Notes under the pieces: generated by a model
Told to the model about the DNA's origin: nothing
What the model saw: the letters and a program-made list of their open reading frames with translations, nothing else
Databases searched by the model: none
Shown here: positions 1-12,566 of the stretch, piece by piece
Position numbering within the stretch: position 1 is the stretch's first letter
How the letters are laid out: every line of letters starts with the position of its first letter
NCBI GenBank assembly: GCA_963920525.1
Contig: OY986438.1
Span: 95,640,557-95,704,556 of the forward strand
Origin: Dichetophora obliterata
Taxonomy: Eukaryota; Arthropoda; Insecta; Diptera; Sciomyzidae
Direction of reading: 5' to 3'
Length of the DNA stretch: 64,000 nt
Program-made: the position numbers and the translations under genes

Positions 1-430
1 ATCCGTATGGCTGCTACGTACTAGCACTGCTTTAACAAACCAAAATCACAAGTGCTGTTGTTGTTTTCTGCTCCATAGAGTGCAACAATAAAATACCAAG
101 AAAGAGTTTTCGAGAAAAAACAAACAAACAAGCAAACGAAAAGAGCATACGCCAAAAAAAAACTAATTAACGCTAAGAGACGTTGGCAGAGAAGGAGCAG
201 TACTCAGAGTACACTCAAAATATATTCGGATCGAGTGCCTTTGTAATAAACTTACTCAACGCACTCATTGAAAACGGCTCGAAGTGGTTCAAGTCACACC
301 GCTTTCGGATATGAGATTGTACTTATACCCGAAAAAATGCTAATGAGCCGAATGCCTATAAGTATTTTATACATTTTATTGAGTATGGATAGAGTTGAAA
401 ACAGCACAACACTCGGTTATGATTTAAGTA
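1..430. other. Spacer, no gene seen
   Basis: AT-rich sequence with short A-runs, for example near 115-165. I see no open frame with a recognisable protein before the LINE remnant that begins near 430. Confidence 0.5.
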
Positions 431-2408
431 TCCAGATTCTGTCGGATACGGCTGCTGAAGAGGTGATTAGATACCACCGCCCTCGCCGAAACCATTGGTA
501 CGACCAGGAGTGTTGCGACGCAACTGCAGAGAAAGACGCCGTCTACAAAGCCACCCTGCAGTCGGTTGTAAGGCGCGCTGCAAAGGAGTGATACAAAGAG
601 AACAGGAAGGAAGAGAGACATATTTTCTGGCGGAAAACAGAGAGGCAGAAAACCGCGAGCATAAGAAGATTGAGATGTATGCTGACAGGAAGGAGGCCCG
701 AAAATTTTTCGAAAAAATAAGATGCCTTGCCGATGGTTTTAAAACCGAGGCCTCTACCTGCAAGGATGAAAACGTGACAGATGGTGACAGAAAGGTGACA
801 GATATCCATAGTACACTGATGTTATGGAGGGAACACTTCTCTAAGCTTTTAAATGGCGACGCTGACAACAATCCCGCCATTAGAGATGATATCCTGGAAA
901 CCCCAATTACGGATGACAGCGTCGAAGTTTCGCTGCCCGACTATGATGTAGTTCTGACAGCTATAGCTTGGCTTAAAAATAACAAAGCCGCGGGAGCTGA
1001 TGGCTTGCCTGCTGAGCTGTTTAAGAACGGAGACGAAGTTCTATTTAAACGCACTAACGAGCTTCTATGCAGAATATGGTCGGAAGAATGCATTCCGAAC
1101 GATTGGATTCTCAGTGTGCTCTGCTCAATCCACAACAAAGGCGATCCCTCTATTTGTGCCAAATATATAAGGTCCTGTCGAGCGTTTTATGTGAAAGATT
1201 GAAGCCCATTGTAAACCAACTGATTGAATCTTATCAGTGTGGCTTCAGACCTAGAAAGTCCACCATCGACCAGATTTTCACGCTACGAAAAGTCTTTGAG
1301 AAGACCCAAGAAATACAAGTCGATACCCACCATCCTTTTGTTGACTACAAAGCCGCCTTCAACAGCCCGATAAGGAAATACCTGTACTCCACCATGTCTG
1401 AATTTGATATTCCTGCAAAACTAATACGACTTTGCAGGATGACACTGAGTAACACCAGCAGCACAGTTAAAATCGGGAAGGACCTCTCCCCACCATTTAT
1501 TACCAAACGAGGTTTCCGACAAGGTAATTCCTTATAGTGCGACTTTTTCAACCTTATGATGGAGAAGATCATCCGAGCTGCTGATATGAGAGGTAGTGGC
1601 ACAATATTCTACAAGAGTGTTATGCTGCTTGCGTATGCTGATGACATCGATATCATTGGCCATAATACGCGCGAAGTCAGTGCAGCATTCTTCAGATTAG
1701 AAAGAGAGTCAAGTTGAATGGGTCTGGCAGTGAATCAGTGTCAACAAACAAACAGTCTTGGATCCCACGTTACAGTTGACAAAACCTTCTTCAAGGTTGG
1801 GAAGGAATTCATCTATCTGGGATCCAGCATAAACTCAACCAACAACATCAGCATTGAGATCAAACGAAGAATAACTCTTGCGAACTGGTACTACTTTGGG
1901 ATCAGTAGGCAATTGAGAAGCAGAGCCTTCTCTCGACTAATGAAAATCGTGCTCTATAAATCGCTCATCATGCCCGTCCTACTTTATGCATCACAAACCT
2001 GGACGCTCAGATGAGTTCAGATGAAAAGACTTAAGGAGCCTTCGAGAGAAAGAACAATCTGCGTCAATGGCGAGTACCGAATACGGTGGAATGGTGAACT
2101 GTATGAGCTGTACGCTGACATCGACATAGTCAAGGGCATTGAAATCGAGCAGCTTCGCTGAATAGGTCATGTTCAGCGCATGAAAGACGATCCAGTGAAG
2201 AAAATATTCGATTCGGTACCCAGTGGTGGTCAACGCAGAAGAGGACGACCGCATCTTCGATGGAAAGAATAAGTAGAGGACAACATGACGAAGCTTGGAA
2301 TTTCCAACTGGCGGCAGCAAGCGAGAGACAGAAATGGCTGGCGCAAATTCTTAGCCATGAGGCCAAGACCGACATGCAGTTGTAGTGCCAACTAAGTTAA
2401 TAAAGTAA
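431..2408 (+). pseudogene. RTE-type non-LTR retrotransposon, decayed reverse transcriptase
   Basis: Remnant of the ORF of an RTE-clade LINE, which copies its RNA into DNA at a nicked target. Pieces in order are: the linker after the endonuclease (RRNHWYDQECC near 490), the thumb/finger region (WREHFSKLLNGDADNN near 825; NKAAGADGLPAELF near 985), the core RT block (YQCGFRPRKSTIDQIF near 1235), the catalytic YADD (1634-1645), and the C-terminal tail with RRGRPHLRW near 2240, ending close to 2386. It is broken many times: a frameshift near 590, a 28 bp deletion near 1163 relative to the copy at 63.7 kb, stop codons at 1535-1537 and 1713-1715, and more stops after 2012. The endonuclease domain is missing, so the copy is 5'-truncated. 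The clade call rests on the order and wording of the RT blocks and could be a neighbouring clade. Confidence 0.85.
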
Positions 2409-3066
2409 GTATCTTTAGTTTTGAAGTATTTTTTATGCCAAAAATGTAACGGAAGGTCTGTAAAATCCCGAAATTTTGTATAAATGTCCCGATATTGCAA
2501 CTTTAAAATCTTAAAAAACTAATTTCAGTCGATGAACTTTTGAAAAGTTAAAAAACGATAAGGTTTGGAATTGACATTTTCTGATATAATTTTCATAATG
2601 ATGAAAAATTATCTGTTTTTAGCTTTTTTAAGAACTGACAGCCTTAGTAAAGGAATATCACCATTTATACTTTCCATGATGAATAATGCCAATAAAGCCA
2701 TTATGATGCTTTCCCACTACTGATTTTACATTTTTAAGGTTTTGAAATTCTTCAAACTTTTGTACCTGTTCCATTGTTAATATGTTTTTGCGTGTTTTGG
2801 AAAAAAAAAATAATAAAAAATTTTAATTGGTGAAAGAAATATGGTAAATTAATTTTTTTATACCTGCTGTGGGTACTCATAATATGTAATAAGCAGTGCT
2901 CGGATTTTAATGACGTAAAAAAACTGCAAAAAGGATCTACAAAAAATGACATGGCAGAAAATTACCTTAAAACTGACAAAAATTTCCTAAAAGACGCAAA
3001 CAAATACAAAATAAATAACAAAAAGAAAGCTTTACAAATAAAACATTACTTAACTTAAAATTCATT
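2409..3066. other. AT-rich spacer
   Basis: Mostly A/T with homopolymer runs and no supported gene. Part of it may belong to the hAT remnant that follows, but I could not find matching terminal repeats. Confidence 0.4.
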
Positions 3067-3249
3067 TTAAAACATAGCGTTACAGTATTTTACAAGGTAC
3101 ATTTTTAAATTATTAAAATTGAAAGAACGTCGATTGCCTGGAAAAATGTTTTTGTAAGCAAAAAAACTTCGTTCTACTACTGCACTGACGAGAGGAACAT
3201 ATTTAAAAATCGATATGTCATCGTATGTCAGTTCCTCTTCTAATTGCAT
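3067..3249 (-). pseudogene. hAT-type transposase C-terminal (dimerisation) remnant
   Basis: A 60-codon open stretch contains VERSFFAYKNIFPGNRRSF followed by NLKMYLV.YCN. This is the pattern of the C-terminal dimerisation region of hAT-type transposases and their domesticated relatives. A clearly related stretch (VERSFSQYKTLLAENRRKF, NIKMHLIVQCN) lies at 18706-18906 inside an element with good hAT ends, which supports the call. Nothing recognisable remains upstream on the minus strand. It is a fragment and cannot encode an active enzyme. Confidence 0.6.
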
Positions 3250-3831
3250 AGTATATAAGCTTTCAGCAATAAAGCATACAAATATAGTTTATAAAAACTG
3301 CACTCGAAAAAAAATTTCAGAAAATCTCCAGAAAAGCAGTCAATCATTAGAAAATCGGGCTTCATTTAGCGCCATGGCCGATTTTATAAAAATTAAGTAT
3401 ATATGTTTTGTTAAATTGACACCAGAAGTGTTAAATAAATTAGGAAAATCATCCTATTTCGTAATAGAAATTACGGACTATTTTGCGTAATTGAAGAAAC
3501 TTATCCCAATTGTGTTGAAATCATATGACGTTTGACTAAGCTTTTCTACCGTTTATTTATCATTGGCTATAACTAAGAGAAACATTTTCTCTGAAAATAA
3601 GAAATTTTCTACTGTTCATTAATCATCGGTTATAACTCAGAGAATTTTTTTCTTTGAAAATAAGAAATTTTTCTTCGAAACCCTGGAAAAATTTTGGAAT
3701 TTTTGCAAAAAAAAAACCTTTTTTAAGATTTTAAACAGCATCCTGTGAGAATTATTATTTTTATACTGACGAAAAACTGCAAACATTATTATTGTAAACA
3801 ATTAATTAAATTGAAAAATTACCACTATTCG

Positions 3832-4242
3832 GAGACTTTTTTGTTTGTTTGCATATTTCGCTTAGCAAAATTAAGCCGAGAAACTTTGTGACGCTTAAGT
3901 AATCTGGGTGCTGTTTTAATTTTTGTCGACAGATTTTCGGTGCATCATTCGGAACTTTCCATACCGTTGATTAAGAAATTTTTTTTGTTATTGTAGCAGC
4001 ATTGCAACTAAGCGCTGAGTTGCCAGCTTTTTGTAAAATTCTTCGAGATTCACGGTTCGAAAGTTTTTTTTTGGGCCACCTCATCTTGCACTATCGTATT
4101 CCTCTGAATTTGAGAGGAAATTATAAACAATTTTCGTACTTTTGCTTATTTTTCTTGAAATATCGCTAATTTTCAGGCCTGCTTCATTAAATCCAAGAAT
4201 TTTCCCTTTTTCTACTTCTGACAGCTTCTTACCTCGTTGCAT
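3832..4242 (-). pseudogene. Tc1-like transposase, N-terminal half, broken
   Basis: Tc1/mariner transposases bind their inverted repeats through two helix-turn-helix units and then cut with a DDE/D domain. The start at 4242 (MQRGKKLSEVEKGKILGF) is the first HTH. A frame change near 4081 leads to KKLSNRESRRIL (linker and second HTH, near 4020-4055). It continues through TVWKVPNDAPKICRQKLK to RLLKRHKVSRLNFAKRNM (near 3850-3900). The reading frame shifts at least twice and carries a stop near 3975. The catalytic domain is absent left of about 3832, so the copy is dead. The upstream end keeps a Tc1 terminal repeat (4331-4550). Confidence 0.75.
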
Positions 4243-4330
4243 TTTACTTTCTTCTTTTTTTTTTAACTGTAAGTACAGAATTATTATCTGAAGTGCATGT
4301 GTTTTCACTTTAACGTTACCTTTTCAAATG

Positions 4331-4552
4331 TGTGCTATAGTTATGAAACGAAAAAAAGAGGTGCAAATATGCGATCACTTTGCTATTTTTAACCGTTCAT
4401 TTCAGAGAGAAGATTTAAGAAAAGTAAAATTTTGTGAAAAGAAGTAGAAGAGAGTAAGAAAATTGTCTTTTTTATGCAGGGTGTTTTAATTAATTTCCAT
4501 GGTCAGTTAAAATAATATTTTAAAGTGTGCTATAGTTATGAGACGCAATGTA
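4331..4552 (-). repeat. Tc1 terminal repeat with two direct repeats (IR/DR type)
   Basis: The 15-mer TGTGCTATAGTTATG occurs at 4331-4345 and again at 4526-4540, 195 bp apart and upstream of the Tc1 gene. The outer copy runs into GAGACGCAATG and a TA at 4551-4552, as expected for a Tc1 end next to its TA target. This is the inner/outer transposase-binding layout known from IR/DR Tc1 elements. The opposite end was not found. Confidence 0.65.
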
Positions 4553-6515
4553 TATTTTGACAATTGGCGTTCGTCGCAGTCAATGTGTATCGACTATTGC
4601 TGAGGATTTTTATTATTATTATTCAGAAATCTATTTTTAATATACATTTTTGGCTTTGCCACATGTTACGAACCACGCGTGAAGTGTCAAAAAAATGTAC
4701 ACTGAAAAAACAAATAGCACAAAAATCACCCTTTACTATAATTCGTTGTATTCACACTTAATTTCACAACTCTTAAAAAACACTTTATTTGTCTTTAATA
4801 TGGATAGTATACTGTTATATGACATATTTTAAATATAATAAGCTGCTGAAGTTTTGTTAAAAATACAGTTTTGTGGTAGAATACAGTTGCGAAATATCGC
4901 TAAGCATTTCAAAAAAAGACTTTTTTTAACATAATTCTATTTGGGTCTCCTAGACCTGATAGCCTCAAATGGGGTAAAGAAATGACAATGCTCTTAAAAA
5001 GACATTTTATAAATTTTGTACAAATATGTACATCTAAAGGCTTCGAAGTTTTAGTCAATTATTTGAAGCAACATGCGATATCTAACCTTTATATGGGGAC
5101 GCCCTACTGTGCGGTGTAATAAAAAGTAAAAGCGAAATTTCTCAAAAAAAAAAAGAAAGCTGGCTAAAGCTGTTATTACTTATAGCCACAGATAATTATT
5201 TCCCTACATTTTTTTTGCCTAGAGTAGGAGTCATTTCTAAACATTTATTTTTTTAACAAAGTTATTTTATGTGATTATATAATTCTATAAAAAGCATATT
5301 TCTTAAGAAATGCTTTTTTAACTTAATCCATCAGTAGAATTGGAACTTTTTATTTAGTTCTATTTTGATTTCACACTCTGGTAATAATGTTATATCATAT
5401 TGTTAATAATATAAACGCAATCTGCAGATATCGACGGATTTATTTTGACATTGACATTTAGTTGAAGACTTCTGCTTAAATGAATTGTATGGTGTAATCC
5501 TAGCATTTACATTTTTTATATTATCTCAGAATTGACTTACTTACGAAGGTCATAAAAGTCACGTGTTGAAAGAAAGAAAATTCTTAAATATTGCATCATG
5601 CCATCATGTTTAAAACACAATACATCTGCTGTATAAAAAAAGTAAGAAATAAATAACCAGCACATGATGATAATCCGCTTATATGATAAACTGGCTTTTA
5701 ACAAAATCTTTCCCTTATGCTTGAGTTACGATTGAATTACATGTGGATTTATACCTTTATAAATCTTTAATCGAAAGATAGAAAAAGACATATTTTTATA
5801 CGCTACTATATGATGCATGTTGAAAGATGCAGATATTCTGTTAAAGCTTTTTTTTACTGTTATCTAATTCTATTGCTCCAGCTGATGTGTGTGTAGGTTA
5901 AGGGTTAGTCTTTAAGCTTTTAAAGGCAGATTTTTTTTGTTTTTCGCCATTTAAATCACTTTCCCCATTTAAACCACTTCGTTGACCTTCAACTGTCAAG
6001 TAAGGAGTTTGTTTTTGTTTTTGAAAAAATCTTTTTTACAAAATATTAGCGCACACAGAACAATAAGAAATTCCATTATAATAAAATAAAATTGATCATA
6101 ATAAAAATTAACAACATATTTTTCACGAAGCTGTCGTTAAACCGTATCGTCGCATAGTGGTGTCAACGTGGACTTATATCATATTCGTATTTTTTATTTA
6201 TTTAATTTTAACCGTAATTTTAATCGTAAATTTTTTTACACTCAAGACAAGTTATCGTTTGAAGGGGATACTGCTTTGACATAAATGGTTTTACTCAACA
6301 AAAACTTATTAAAAAAAATCGTTAGTATTTAAAACGCATATCGGTGATTCCATTTCGGAGCGAACACGTTTCTGGCATCACTATTTTTGAAAATTTTTAA
6401 ACTCTTTGGGTGAATAGTTCTCCTGAACAGAATTGTGTCAAGAAACTTTTTTAAAAATATGCACTATGAAAAATATCAAAATATCTTAAAAAACTACAAT
6501 TTGTTGCATGTATTC
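4553..6515. other. AT-rich spacer
   Basis: About 2 kb without a supported gene. One near-perfect palindrome, AAAAGCATATTTCTTAAGAA followed by ATGCTTTT, sits at about 5291-5318. A short homopolymer-rich frame at 4564-4761 has no recognisable protein. Confidence 0.5.
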
Positions 6516-7422
6516 CAACTGTAAGGATCAAAACTTTTACAAAGTTTTGCCATACATGTTTTAGTAATAGCTTACTTTCATTTCAGGCACACTTTTCCTG
6601 CTGGGTTAGACATTGAAGGCTATAACATCCAAAAAGCCACAGTTATAAACCCAATAGGGATGCAAGCCATGCGAGGGTCGCGTCAAGGGTGGCCAAAGTA
6701 TTTGGCAGCAGGCTTATGGCTGAAGCCATCTTTTATTACTTAAGTTTTATATAAGTTTTGTCTAAGATTAATGAATTATTAGGTTAAGTTATTAGTAATG
6801 GACAACGTATTCTCTTTTATTCTTTATTGTTTTCTTTATAATTATACTAATATATGCATATTGATATATAATACAATAATGCTATTATAATAATAAATAT
6901 ATATTAATATTATAAAATAATATATTCGTAATAATAAAAGACGTTAATATTATCCTAATAATAATAATATCTGCCGATAATATTGCTATAAGATGAAATT
7001 AGATTTAAGAATACGATAATATTTATGATAATTATTATATCTAATAAATAAGCATGAAGTTAAATCGTGACATCTTTCTTCTTCAGTATAGTGAGGTAGG
7101 GTCAGCTAAGAATACCTAGTGAACAGTGACTTTATTCCCGCTGGGGTGCTTATATGCACAAACATATGGGTCACAATTAAATATAATTATTGCATCAGCC
7201 AATTTGTGCTGCGCAATTAAAGCAGGTAGAAAATCAGACCATAATCACTATATTTGTTTTCTCTTTTCATGTACTAAACTGGAATATCGTATGATGCTTA
7301 TGAGCCAACAACAACATTCACACTAAGGGCAATCAAACAAGCACAAGCAACGAGAATCACAAACACTTCAACTGGAGCAGAAGAAGTCAGTCTTGTGCGA
7401 ACCTTCAAAGCGCGCAGTTGGA

Positions 7423-7429
7423 TATAAAA
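7423..7429 (+). promoter_or_regulatory. TATA box of the LTR
   Basis: TATAAAA in the same relative position as TATAAAA at 40230 in the sister LTR, after a shared upstream stretch. The expected start lies about 30 bp downstream, where the sequence is GCAAGTC and matches an initiator only weakly. Confidence 0.5.
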
Positions 7430-8250
7430 ACACCAAGTATTCTTTAAACCGCAAGTCTGCTCTACTATGATTATTATCGGCTGCTTCGACCGAACTGTCT
7501 CATAGTAGAGCAGAGACAATCCTGAAGTCAGGACCCGGCGTCTAATAACGCAGTCAACTAGCAGTGTCCTTAATCAACAGCGTCGCGCAGTCAAGTGGGA
7601 CCGCGACTGAGCAGCATTGACAACGCGCAGGCAGCGCAGTAGCGATTGACAGCGTCCAGGACGACAGCGCAGTCACGATCGACGACGTCCTTAATAGCAG
7701 CCACAGTGCCGTGCAGTCAGGAAGTGACCACGGCCGAGCAGCATTGACGACTGCACAAAGTCAGTGCAGTGACGATGGACAGCGCCGTAATTACCGGCAG
7801 CGGCAGTGCGTCAACGACAACGATCGACAGTGTCCTTAATCGCCGCAACAGCGTCGTGCAGTCAAGTGGGACCGCGACTGAGCAGCATTGACAATTGCGC
7901 ATTAACAGTGCAGTGACGATCAACAACGTCAACGACAATCAGCACCAACGACGCACAGCCAACAGCGGCAGCAGCAGTGCGCCAAGGAGTTTAACGTCAG
8001 CAGCCAGCGACTACAGCAGGACGTCTACGGCAGCAACACGAAAGCAACGCGGCGACGAGCCAACAGCAGCAGAAAATAACAAGTATCATCCATCTTATTT
8101 ATCTGTATTATTTAATATTATATTTTATTACATTATTTATCATTTAATTACAAATACTTACGTAGATATTTGAGAGAGTAGTTTAGACTAATTCAAGGGC
8201 TTTAACCACATAAAACATCTCCCGTTTACTTCCTTATTTATCCTTTTCGT

Positions 8251-8745
8251 CCAGGTCAAGATCGTACCCTCGTAATCTTGATCTTAAAACCCGTAACCTT
8301 GATTGTCCCCCCAGTCTGTGAGACGAACGATTATACGCGAGGCTCACAGCAAACCCATACCCACGAGGCAAGCGACCAGTAGCGAACTTTGGATCCACTA
8401 TTCCAGGTCCAGACCGTACCCAACGTAATCTCGATCTTAAAACCCGTAACCTAGTTTTCCCCCACCATCCTGTGAGACGAACGATGATACGAGAGGCTCA
8501 CAAAATTCCTTTATCTTGCGATCGAGACACGTCTCTTGCAATCTTACTCTAATTTACCTCCGAGACGAGCGACCAATAGCGGATTTCGGATCCTTTTATT
8601 CCAGGTCGAGACCGCACACGGAATCTTGATCTTAAAACCCGTAACCTAGTTTTCCTTACCAGCCTGTGGGATAAGCTATTATTAGCGAATCTTACGCCAA
8701 TCCTTTATCTTGCAATCGAGCCTAGTGACTCTTGCAATCTTCCTT
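8251..8745. repeat. Three imperfect internal repeats in the LTR
   Basis: A unit opening with CCAGGTC, then GACCGTACC-like sequence and AATCTTGATCTTAAAACCCG, recurs at 8251, 8403 and 8601. Each is followed by a motif resembling CCTGTGAGACGAACGAT. Spacing is uneven (152 and 198 bp), so these are diverged tandem copies. Confidence 0.65.
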
Positions 8746-8927
8746 TTTCCGTGGGATGAACGATCATTAGTGATTACTACAAATTCCTTTCCATTGTAAC
8801 GAGACAGAAGACGAACAGACACCAATTGACCTTCAGGCTAGACATAGTGGGGTTAGTTAGGAGTCACGAGTGAGGTAGGTTAGGTAGCTCTAACTTAGTT
8901 TAAGTTATTATTAAGTTCCGAATTGTG

Positions 8928-8933
8928 AATAAA
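8928..8933 (+). terminator. Polyadenylation signal of the LTR
   Basis: AATAAA shortly before the conserved TTTGGCGTC block. The sister LTR has the same arrangement at 41753-41758. Confidence 0.45.
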
Positions 8934-9111
8934 ATAATATTGTTAATCATTGTAATCACTGGAGTTTCGATTTGGCGTCTGCAATAAGATAAATTATTTG
9001 CAATGATCCTGGGTCTGGCGAGCCGACCCCAGCCGTGGGAACGCATCGTTACACAACAAATTGAAACTTCGAAACAATAAGTCGTACAGAGAAAAATACG
9101 TTATGTTTTAA

Positions 9112-9984
9112 GGAGTTAGGGATAGTCAGATACATGAAAAAGTGATAATTTTCAATAATTTGTTTTTGCCAGTTAATCATTTTATTTTATAAAAGTAATT
9201 ATATGGCGTCATTGCATAATCTTTCGACTTGACTTCACGAACATTTTAAAAAAAAAATTAATAATTTTTAAAGTTATGGGTGTTTGCGTTAATCCAGTTC
9301 CAACAGAAGTTCCTTGCAGTGACCATCACAAATCCTTAGAGATGCATCTAAGATCAATCAGACGAAAAAAATTAGTTTTATAAATAGATAATCTCGTGCC
9401 TGATCGAAGCTTTTTAAAAAAATAACAAAATGGCGGCCTCTGGAAAATTTTCTCCAGATTTTCGGGAAAAAACTAACAGTTGATTGCCAATAAAAAGTCG
9501 AAATTTAAAAAAATCATTCGATCAAACACTAATTTGTTATATTTTCCAAAAGCTGTATAAATTTCGTTGAAATCTTCTGAGCGGTTTTCGAGTTACAGTG
9601 GCCACCAGTCAAAAAACGTTTCTCCGTTTAATGTTTTACACTCGATTTATGTAGAGTAATACGAATTATTAAATTAATTTGTTTTGAAATTTTTTGTGAA
9701 AAATAATTTGTTTTTTTTTAACAATACACACAACTACCGGCTGCTCAGTGTAAATACCGCAGGCATACTGGCGACAAACAAATAATAAACCGGTTGCTTG
9801 CAGCTAGCAGCGGCTGCTCTCAAGCGTTTTGGAGTGCCAGAGGACCCTTTGTTTGTTGTCGAATAACTCCAAAAGCATTTGTCGGATTCACTTCAAATTT
9901 TCAGAGAATATTTTAAAAATATAATACTTTAAGAAAATGTAAAAAAAATGTGATGCGTGAAAAATTCTGACTTACCCCAACCCC
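9112..9984. mobile_element. TTAA-type short inverted-repeat element
   Basis: The left end reads TTAA-GGAGTTAGGGATAGTCAGA. The right end, read on the minus strand, is TTAA-GGGGTTGGGGTAAGTCAGA. The TTAA tetranucleotides are at 9108-9111 and 9985-9988. TTAA targets are used by piggyBac and Kolobok elements. The 873 bp inside hold no transposase, so this is a non-autonomous copy. Confidence 0.6.
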
Positions 9985-10082
9985 TTAAAAACCTTATATC
10001 TTTCCGGTGGTGTAACTTTTTTTTTGTTTGTAGTAATGAAAAAAAATTGTTTAACCTAAAATTTTCAGTCTCATTTTTTATG

Positions 10083-11046
10083 GTCGGCGCAACAAATATT
10101 TTACCTATTTAATATAGTGTCGTGTTAAGGCATCACTTCCATATGCTTACACAAAATTTAAGATTGGATCTTTATCGATTACTACTATTTACTTATTTTT
10201 TTTTAAAATGCCTACAAAATATTTCCTATTTTTATGCCGAAAATTCAATATTTTTTCAAGTATTATTGCTTTGAACAAGGTCATACTGTATTTGAAAACA
10301 CTCACAATAATATTTCTCATAATAAGCTTTCTTCGATTAAGCAAACTTCATCCTTATTACTTTACACGAATTTTCTTCATAATAAATACAGTTTCGTTAA
10401 TCATAAAAATTATGGAAATGAAATATTGATCATAATATATGATCAGTGTTTTGTACATGTTTTATACAGAATCAAAAGTTAATAATGGTTAAAAGAAACA
10501 TATTTTGTATTTTATGAACAGCTTCATCATGACTTGTGCGCAAAGAATCTTCTCCGTGTACGAACGTTTCTCCGAACCACGTCTCCGAAAAACGAATGAA
10601 AAGTGTATAATGAAAATAATAACGAAGCCAAAATAATACATTGTACTTTGACCCACCACCCATTTATTCCAAAAGGAAGAATTGAAATGCGAGTAACATC
10701 CACATGCGAGAGCCTACGTCAAATGTCTTTAGTTTTTAAATATATACAAAAACTAAATAAAAGATGTTCGTTTGTTTGTTTTCATAAACTATTGGCTTAA
10801 TTTGAATATTAAAAGATTTATTTGAATATTAAGAGATATCATTTTGGATTATGGGTTATTCATTGGTTTAACATAAAATATATGGAATTTTCTGTATAAA
10901 ATTCGAAAATATTTTGTAGGAATTTTTTTAAAAATTCGTTGAAAATAACAATCGTTGAAGCTCCAACCTAAAATTTTGTGTAAGCCTTTAGAATTGATGC
11001 CTTAACACGACCCTATATTAAAAAGGATAAAAATTTGTGGGCCGAC
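10083..11046. mobile_element. Non-autonomous element with about 85 bp imperfect inverted repeats
   Basis: The arms at 10083-10167 and 10963-11046 read GTCGGC, then TTTAATATAGKGTCGTGTTA, AGGCATCA, GCTTACACAAAATTT and AKRTTGG when aligned in opposite orientation. No transposase is present. Ends and target duplication are uncertain; weak similarity continues a little further outward. The short AT-rich frames inside are not genes. Confidence 0.55.
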
Positions 11047-12558
11047 TACAAAAATAGAAACTTTCAAAAAGACCCATTCAAGGTCTTTAAAATATATTTC
11101 AGCTTTTTTCTGTTCAACTTATGGCTTTGAAGTTACAGCTATTTAACCCATTTTCAGCTATTGGTGCATTTTTGCACTAGTAACTTTAGAACTTTATCCA
11201 GGTGTGCGCGAAAGTGATATTACCTTTGACAATATACATTATTTTTGGTTTGAGGCGATTCGGTGGTTTACTTGGATTTTACGCCCACGGCGCGTCGCAA
11301 TATTTGGGTTTTTTTAATTTTTTTGATTTTTGAAAATTCTGGAAAAATTTCAAATCGCAATATGGAAAATTGCTTTTCAATAGTAACTATTATAAGTTTT
11401 AAATTTTATGTTAAAATTAATTTAGAGCCCGTTTGCTGTTTTGAAATGGGCAGGTTCGGCTGTGAAGGTATGTGATGCAGCTAGTGGTGCAAAATGCATC
11501 AGTCCGCCCAGCCCTTACCTGTGGAGGTAAAAATTTTGCCAGATTAAGTTTAGGGCCATATATAGACTCTGGACGAAGTTTCATCGATTTTGGCTCGTTA
11601 GTTAAGGAGCCACCGGAAATGGGTAAAATACATGCACAAATTGAATTTTATTATATTTTTTATTATTTTTGAGAGTACATAGCTTTTAAAAACATACATT
11701 TTATCGTACGTACCGGTAGGTAAAAAACAAAAACACTTTTTTGAACTTAAGGTTTTAATTAATAACATCGTAAAATTTTATGCATTGTTACTATGTAGCT
11801 CGTATACATAAAAAATATTACACAAGTTTCGTGAATTTAAAAAAAAAAACTCGTTCACTTTTCCAAAAAAATACTTATATATTTTACTTATGTGGAAATC
11901 TGACTATAATAGCTTATATTAACAAAAAAGTGTATTTGGAGAAATGTTTTATTGCCACAAAAAACCACTATGCGTCGTTAAAATTTTGTTATTAAAACCA
12001 CTCTCCACAAAAAAACACAAAATATAAAACATAGCGAAAATATGATCCTTAAATCGCATTGCGAACAGCATTGTTTGCAGTCGTAGCCAATAGAAATGTG
12101 ACAGACATTTTACGATAGCTCTTCGAATATTTTATGTCAGTCATTCTTTTGACCTTATTTCTATCGAATTTTGAACACAAACAAGTATTATAGCTTTTTT
12201 ATGGCCAGTCAGTTGAGTTCAAATCGCTTGTTTTATTCATTATTGAAATGTATTTTTTTGACTTGTCATGAGAGGAAATAAGCAGAAGTTATTTTGTTCT
12301 CTTGCTATTTAATTCTATTCTATTTTATGACATTTCCAATTTTCTTAACCTCAAGTTTTTTATAACCTTTCAGTTAACGTACCTATTGAACCCATAAAAA
12401 ATGTTTGTTGACATGGGACAGCAATGGATTTTTTTTTGTGGCTTGAAAAGTTTATTCAACTGTGTTTTGCAAGCACCATAATGATTGATGAATGAAGATT
12501 TTGATTGCAGTAAACTTTGCCAAATTTTTTTTTTCTTTTTTTCAGGATAACTAAATAT
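11047..12558. other. Spacer, one unrecognised open stretch
   Basis: No supported gene. A 66-codon frame at 11472-11672 lies in an unusually GC-balanced patch (11440-11620, including CTTACCTGTGGAGG). I do not recognise its product, and it could be a transposon fragment. Confidence 0.35.
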
Positions 12559-12566
12559 ATCTGCAC

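Larger units (their letters stand above)
6520..9053 (+). mobile_element. Solo long terminal repeat, 2.5 kb (gypsy-like)
   Basis: The unit starts TGTAAGGATC and ends ATCGTTACA. It is flanked by CAAC on both sides (6516-6519 and 9054-9057), a 4 bp target duplication typical of LTR elements. It matches the layout of a second unit at 39191-41873. Both share the opening TGTAAGGA, an AT-rich U3, a TTTTCTTTCATGTACTAA-like stretch before a TATA box, a CAG/ACG-rich middle, and a 3' part with AATAAA followed by TTTGGCGTC. No internal retroviral-type genes are present, so it is read as a solo LTR left by LTR-LTR recombination. The 2.5-2.7 kb length recalls very long-LTR gypsy elements such as Ulysses; that comparison is from general knowledge. 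Open frames inside it are low complexity and not genes. Confidence 0.75.

Noticed and set aside
7717..8173. Open frames on both strands in the CAG/ACG-rich part of the first LTR
   Set aside because: Low-complexity trinucleotide sequence inside an LTR. Frames on opposite strands overlap and give Ser/Thr/Ala- or Val/Leu-rich strings without domain features.
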